A stretch of 9,449 nucleotides of DNA from REEB95 sp035632055 (lineage in GTDB: Bacteria; Pseudomonadota; Alphaproteobacteria; ATCC43930; CGMCC-115725), in assembly GCA_035632055.1 (NCBI GenBank), contig DASQHO010000057.1:1-9449 (forward strand), given 5' to 3'. The notes under the pieces were generated by a model. It saw only the letters and a program-made list of their open reading frames with translations. It ran no database searches and had not been told where the DNA came from. Positions 5,858-9,449 of this stretch are shown here, in pieces. Every line of letters begins with the position of its first letter. Positions within the stretch are counted from its first letter, which is position 1. The translations under genes and the position numbers were made by a program.

Positions 5858-6853
5858 ATGCGGTGGCTCCGTTACGGCGCGCTGGGGATCATCGCCCTAG
5901 TGGTCGTGGCGGCGGCGACGCTCGGATGGGGAGTCGGCGATTATTTTGCCGCCGGGCCGCTTGCCAAGGCCAAAATCGTTGTCGTCCCCAAGGGAGCGAG
6001 CGTCGAGCAGGTCGCCGAAACGCTCGGCCAGGCCGGCATCATTGCCCATCCCTGGGCTTTCGCCGCAGCGGCGCACCTGACCGGTACGGCTGACCGGCTC
6101 AAGGCGGGTGAGTACGAATTCGCAGCGGCGATCAGCCCGCGTGCGGTCGTCGATCTGCTTCTGTCTGGCCGCGTGGTGCGGCACAAATTGACGATAGCCG
6201 AAGGCCTCACCAGCGCTGAAATTATCGCTTTGATCGACGCGGCGCCGGCGCTCGCCGGCTCGATCACAATTCCGCCGCCCGAAGGCAGTGTGCTGCCGCA
6301 AACCTATTTCTACATCTACGGCGAGCAGCGGAACGAATTGATCGCGCGCATGACGCACGCGATGGATGGCGTCGTGGCGAAGGAATGGGCTGGTCGGGCG
6401 CCGAACCTGCCGCTTCTCAATGCGCAGCAGATGGTGATCTTGGCGTCGATCATCGAGCATGAAACTGCGCGCCCCGATGAGCGGGCGCGGGTCGCTGGCG
6501 TCTATATCGACCGGCTGCGCATCAACATGCCGCTGCAGGCCGATCCGACGGTAATCTACGGCTTGACGGATGGTGGCCGAAAACCGCTCGGCCGTGTATT
6601 GGGTCATGACGACGTTCTCGTCGATACGCCGTATAACACTTACAAATTCAAAGGACTGCCGCCGACGCCGATCTGCAATCCGGGTGAGGCGGCGCTTAAT
6701 GCGGCGGTGCATCCCGATCTGCGAGGCGAGCTTTATTTCGTTGCCGACGGCGATGGCGGACATCGCTTCGCCAAGACCCTCGCGCAACAGGATAAGAACA
6801 TTGCCGAGCTGCGCGCGCGCACGCAGGCCAAAACATCCGGTGCCAGGCAATAG
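5858..6853 (+). CDS. mltG: Endolytic murein transglycosylase (YceG/MltG family)
   Basis: MltG is an inner-membrane enzyme that cuts nascent peptidoglycan strands internally and is thought to set glycan length. The 331-residue protein has one N-terminal transmembrane segment (about 8-25, GALGIIALVVVAAATLGW). A LysM-like subdomain follows (about 40-105), then the YceG catalytic domain with ASIIEHETA (196-204). One of E200/E202 corresponds to the catalytic glutamate (E218 in E. coli). The stretch RLRINMPLQADPTVIYGL (219-236) and the NTYKFKGLPPTPICNPG block (260-276) are family signatures. The ATG is 1 nt after the fabF stop, with no separate Shine-Dalgarno, indicating coupling to fabF. This linkage of mltG to fabF is common in alphaproteobacteria. 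Confidence 0.94.
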   Translation: MRWLRYGALGIIALVVVAAATLGWGVGDYFAAGPLAKAKIVVVPKGASVEQVAETLGQAGIIAHPWAFAAAAHLTGTADRLKAGEYEFAAAISPRAVVDLLLSGRVVRHKLTIAEGLTSAEIIALIDAAPALAGSITIPPPEGSVLPQTYFYIYGEQRNELIARMTHAMDGVVAKEWAGRAPNLPLLNAQQMVILASIIEHETARPDERARVAGVYIDRLRINMPLQADPTVIYGLTDGGRKPLGRVLGHDDVLVDTPYNTYKFKGLPPTPICNPGEAALNAAVHPDLRGELYFVADGDGGHRFAKTLAQQDKNIAELRARTQAKTSGARQ

Positions 6854-6860
6854 CGCTCTG

Positions 6861-6889
6861 TTGTTGCCGCGGCAAGCCAAGGCTATAAG
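6861..6889 (+). promoter_or_regulatory. Candidate promoter for yicC-gmk
   Basis: TTGTTG (6861-6866) and TATAAG (6884-6889) are separated by exactly 17 nt in the 66-bp gap after mltG. Transcription would start near 6896. A perfect 12-base palindrome TTGCCGCGGCAA (6864-6875) overlaps the -35 side and could be an operator or chance. The -10 box matches five of six consensus bases; the -35 only three. Confidence 0.4.
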
Positions 6890-6919
6890 CTCTGGGCCTC
6901 ACAGGGGATTCGCCGTGCC

Positions 6920-7807
6920 ATGAGCGTTGCCAGCATGACCGGATTCGCGCGGTCCGAAGGGCATGCCGACGGGCTCGGCTGGGTGTGGGAGATCAAGAGC
7001 GTCAATTCGAAATCGCTCGACCTGCGCTGTCGTGTGCCGGCCGGATTCGACGCGCTTGAACCTAAATTGCGCGTGGCGCTCGCCGACCGCTTCAAGCGCG
7101 GCGCGATCAATGTGTCGCTGACCGTGACGAAATCTGCCACCAATGCGCCATTACGTGTCAATCGCACGGCCCTGGCGGAGATCATGGCGCTCGCCAAGGA
7201 ACTGGCGCAGGAGACCGGCGCCGCGCCACCGCGGATTGACGGATTGCTGGCGCTCAAAGGCGTGCTCGAAAGCAGCGACGAAACGGTCGATACCCCGGCC
7301 GCAGAGCAGCGGCAAGCGGTGGTGCAGCGCGACTTCGAAGCGGCACTCGACGCGCTCGCGGCGATGCGGCTGGCCGAAGGTAAGCGACTCGTGCCGGTGC
7401 TCGAGGCGCGGCTTGCGGAAATTACGGCCTTAGCAGATGCGGCAGAGCACACGGCAGCCGCTCAGCCGGCAGCCGCCAAGGTGCGGCTCAAGGAACAGGT
7501 TACAGCACTGCTCGAGGCCGTGCCGGCCCTTTCCGAAGAGCGTCTGGCGCAGGAAGCTGCGCTCATCATTGCGCGCGGCGACGTGCGCGAAGAACTTGAC
7601 CGGCTCGCCGCCCATGTCGATGCCGCCCGCAGTCTGCTTAGGGAAGGCGGGGCGATCGGCCGCCGGCTCGATTTTCTCTGCCAGGAGTTCAACCGTGAGG
7701 CGAACACGCTGGCGTCGAAGTCTCCCGACCTCGAGCTGACGCGCATCGCGCTCGGCCTCAAGGCCGCAATCGAGCAATTGCGCGAGCAGGTGCAGAACAT
7801 CGAATAG
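6920..7807 (+). CDS. yicC: YicC/YloC family endoribonuclease
   Basis: This is a member of the YicC/YloC family, long known only as a stress-associated protein and more recently reported as an endoribonuclease in E. coli and Bacillus. The 295-residue protein has the N-terminal SMTGFAR (5-11) with EIKSVNSKSLDL (24-35). It also has the highly conserved C-terminal block: ARGDVREELDRLAAH (218-232), then GRRLDFLCQEFNREAN (247-262) and TLASKSPDLEL (263-273). The middle is a helical region rich in Ala and Glu. The start at 6920 has AGGGGA about 11 nt upstream; M6 at 6935 is a possible alternative. It sits 2 nt before gmk, a pairing seen in many bacteria. The RNA target here is unknown. Confidence 0.93.
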   Translation: MSVASMTGFARSEGHADGLGWVWEIKSVNSKSLDLRCRVPAGFDALEPKLRVALADRFKRGAINVSLTVTKSATNAPLRVNRTALAEIMALAKELAQETGAAPPRIDGLLALKGVLESSDETVDTPAAEQRQAVVQRDFEAALDALAAMRLAEGKRLVPVLEARLAEITALADAAEHTAAAQPAAAKVRLKEQVTALLEAVPALSEERLAQEAALIIARGDVREELDRLAAHVDAARSLLREGGAIGRRLDFLCQEFNREANTLASKSPDLELTRIALGLKAAIEQLREQVQNIE

Positions 7808-7809
7808 CC

Positions 7810-8445
7810 ATGAAGGTGCGCGACATCAACCGACGCGGAATTCTGCTGGTTCTGTCGTCGCCTTCGGGCGCCGGCAAGACGACAATCACGCGCGCCCTGG
7901 TGGCACGCGAGCCGCAACTGGCGCTGTCGGTTTCGGTCACGACGCGCCCCCGCCGCGCTGGCGAGGTCGACGGCAAAGATTATCATTTTGTCGATCCACC
8001 GCGGTTCGCGGCAATGGTCGCCAACGACGATCTGCTCGAGCACGCGACTGTCTTCGGCCACAGCTATGGCACGCCGCGGGCGCCGTTGATGGCAGCCATC
8101 GAAAACGGCCGTGACATCATCACCGACATCGATTGGCAGGGCACGCAACAGCTTCAGGCCAAGATCGGCGCCGATTTGGTCTCGGTATTTATCCTGCCAC
8201 CGAGCATGGCGGCGCTCGAGGCGCGCCTCAAATCGCGCGCTCAGGACAGCGACGAGGTCGTGCGTGCGCGTATGGCGAAATCGTCCGAGGAGCTGAGCCA
8301 TTGGGATGCCTACGACTATGTCGTCATCAACGATGATTTCGAAGACAGCGTTCGCCGGGTGCAGGCGATCCTCAGCGCCGAGCGTGTCCAGCGGCGGCGC
8401 CAGGTCGGGCTCGCTGAATTCGTCAATCGCCTGCGCGGCGTTTAA
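7810..8445 (+). CDS. gmk: Guanylate kinase
   Basis: Guanylate kinase phosphorylates GMP to GDP with ATP in the cytoplasm (EC 2.7.4.8), an essential step toward GTP and dGTP and for recycling signalling nucleotides. The 211-residue protein has the P-loop SSPSGAGKTT (16-25) and the GMP-binding lid segment with TTRPRR (44-49) and Y58 in GKDYHFVD. It also has VFGHSYGTPR (81-90) and DIDWQGTQQL (106-115). The start is 2 nt after the yicC stop without a clear Shine-Dalgarno, so it is probably translationally coupled. Its TAA stop overlaps the stop of the convergent rsmA by 3 nt, leaving no room for a dedicated terminator between them. Confidence 0.96.
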   Translation: MKVRDINRRGILLVLSSPSGAGKTTITRALVAREPQLALSVSVTTRPRRAGEVDGKDYHFVDPPRFAAMVANDDLLEHATVFGHSYGTPRAPLMAAIENGRDIITDIDWQGTQQLQAKIGADLVSVFILPPSMAALEARLKSRAQDSDEVVRARMAKSSEELSHWDAYDYVVINDDFEDSVRRVQAILSAERVQRRRQVGLAEFVNRLRGV

Positions 8446-9293
8446 TGGCCGTCCGATGTCAGCGCACGCGCCAGCGCGCAGAACTCGGCGACAGTCAAGT
8501 TCTCGGCACGTGCCGTCGGCTCAACCTGCGCCGCGCGCAACAATCCGGCGGCATCGCCCAGTGATTTTAGGCTCTGGCGCAGCATTTTGCGCCGCTGGCC
8601 GAAGGCCGCTGCTGTAACGCGTTCGAGCGCACTCTGGTCGCAAGGCGCCTGCGGCTCCGGTCGCGGCGTCACACGAACGACCGTGGAGGTCACTTTGGGT
8701 GGCGGTACGAAGGCTTTGGGCGCGATGTCGAACAGGCGATCGACCGTAGCGAGCCATTGGGTCAGGACCGTCAACCGCCCGTAGTCGCGCGTGCCCGGCA
8801 CGGCGGCGAGCCGGGCGGCGACCTCTCTCTGAAACATGAGCGTGAAATCGGCAAAGGCGGCGATGCGCGGCAGCCAGGCAATCAACAGCGGCGTGGCGAT
8901 ATTGTAGGGCAGGTTGGCAACGATCTTGCGCGGCGCTGGAACCAGCCTTTCCGGATCGATCGCCAAAGCGTCGCCAGCGACGATTTCGAGGCGGCCGGGA
9001 AAAGCGGTCGCAAGTTCCGCCAGCGCCGGCAGGCAACGCTCGTCGCGCTCGATCACGACGATGCGCCGCGCTCCTTCGAGCAGTAACGCCCGCGTCAATC
9101 CGCCGGGGCCGGGACCGATCTCGACAACATTGCAATCGGTGAGTGGACCGGCGCTGCGGGCAATGCGCCGCGTCAGATTGAGATCGAAAAGAAAATTCTG
9201 GCCAAGGGATTTGCGCGCTGTCAAGCCGTGACGGCGGATTACGTCGCGCAGCGGCGGCAGGGGCGGCGTATCGTCCGCCAAGCCGGTTCTCAA
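8442..9293 (-). CDS. rsmA: 16S rRNA (adenine1518-N6/adenine1519-N6)-dimethyltransferase
   Basis: RsmA (KsgA) dimethylates two adjacent adenines in helix 45 of 16S rRNA late in small-subunit assembly, using S-adenosylmethionine (EC 2.1.1.182). The 283-residue protein has LGQNFLFD (30-37), the SAM motif VVEIGPGPGGLT (56-67), the acidic E82-R-D84, and the catalytic NLPYNI (127-132). FVPPPKV (195-201) and the C-terminal AFGQRRKMLRQSLK (230-243) are also present. No ATG or GTG is usable near the front. The choices are TTG at 9293, which overlaps the pdxA stop, or TTG at 9281, which gives MADDTPPLPPLRDVI and resembles family N-termini better. The full open span is listed. It follows pdxA and is probably co-transcribed with it. 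Confidence 0.94.
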   Translation of the reverse strand: MRTGLADDTPPLPPLRDVIRRHGLTARKSLGQNFLFDLNLTRRIARSAGPLTDCNVVEIGPGPGGLTRALLLEGARRIVVIERDERCLPALAELATAFPGRLEIVAGDALAIDPERLVPAPRKIVANLPYNIATPLLIAWLPRIAAFADFTLMFQREVAARLAAVPGTRDYGRLTVLTQWLATVDRLFDIAPKAFVPPPKVTSTVVRVTPRPEPQAPCDQSALERVTAAAFGQRRKMLRQSLKSLGDAAGLLRAAQVEPTARAENLTVAEFCALARALTSDGH

Positions 9294-9449
9294 GCCTCGG
9301 CCGGTTGTGCCGCCCGTCGTGCCGCCATGGCGCTGGCTGCTGCCAACGCGGCGATGAGGCTCGCCGGATTGGCGATTCCGCGGCCGGCGATGTCTGTGGC
9401 CGTGCCGTGGTCAGGCGAGGTGCGGATGAAAGGCAGACCGAGCGTGATG
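9290..9449 (-). CDS. pdxA: 4-hydroxythreonine-4-phosphate dehydrogenase, C-terminal end (runs off the right edge)
   Basis: These are the last 52 codons of PdxA, the NAD-dependent enzyme of pyridoxal 5'-phosphate synthesis that oxidises 4-phosphohydroxy-L-threonine (EC 1.1.1.262). The readable part begins ITLGLPFIRTSPDHGTATDI and continues AGRGIANPASLIAAL. The histidine of SPDHGT (codon at about 9409-9407) corresponds to the third metal-binding His of E. coli PdxA (H266). The tail is Ala/Arg-rich and ends in PAEA. The TGA stop is overlapped by, or lies 8 nt from, the TTG start of rsmA. In alphaproteobacteria surA and lptD often lie further upstream of pdxA, which would be outside the window. 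Confidence 0.93.
   Translation of the reverse strand, partial: ITLGLPFIRTSPDHGTATDIAGRGIANPASLIAALAAASAMAARRAAQPAEA

Noticed and set aside
5897..6880. A 327-codon minus-strand open frame opposite mltG
   Set aside because: It is a shadow of the intact MltG frame; the translated product is Arg-rich and has no recognisable motif.

Overview
The window looks like the chromosome of a GC-rich alphaproteobacterium. The protein styles (RsmA with LGQNFLFDLNL, FabG with a YAAAKAG active site, Gmk with LSSPSGAGKTT) and the gene order support this. The order fabD-fabG-acpP-fabF-mltG-yicC-gmk, convergent with pdxA-rsmA and with rpsF nearby on the opposite strand, is a familiar alphaproteobacterial arrangement. 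A Rhodospirillales-like source is possible, but the sequence alone does not fix the order or genus.

Left part (1-2195, mostly minus strand): the window opens with the first 33 codons of rpsF (ribosomal protein S6), which runs off the left edge. It has a strong Shine-Dalgarno, a candidate promoter, and a leader that folds into a stem-bulge-hairpin with a CCG in the bulge region. This resembles the S6:S18-binding autoregulatory leader. Next, on the same strand, are the alpha and beta subunits of a Rieske-type aromatic-ring-hydroxylating dioxygenase, joined by an ATGA overlap. No ferredoxin, reductase, dehydrogenase or regulator gene for them lies in the window. This pair sits between rpsF and the fab cluster, which are usually direct divergent neighbours in alphaproteobacteria, so it looks like an accessory insertion.

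Centre (2196-6853, plus strand): a 94-residue lipoprotein of unrecognised family lies just before fabD. It is followed by fabD, fabG, acpP and fabF, the malonyl loading, ketoreduction, carrier and condensation steps of type II fatty acid synthesis, and by mltG, the endolytic murein transglycosylase. Spacing suggests lipoprotein-fabD-fabG as one unit. acpP-fabF-mltG form a second tight unit behind a 157-bp gap with a candidate promoter.

Right part (6854-9449): yicC and gmk (plus strand, 2 nt apart) follow a 66-bp gap with a candidate promoter. They converge on rsmA (16S rRNA dimethyladenosine transferase, minus strand), and the two stop codons overlap. rsmA lies directly downstream of pdxA, whose last 52 codons enter from the right edge.

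Most of the window is conserved housekeeping DNA. The points of interest are the inserted oxygenase pair, the unknown lipoprotein in front of fabD, the rpsF leader, and an Asn-to-Asp change in the FabG active-site tetrad. I see no tRNA, rRNA, insertion sequence, CRISPR array or phage gene, and no gene-free stretch longer than about 170 bases. I did not find a convincing new biological system.
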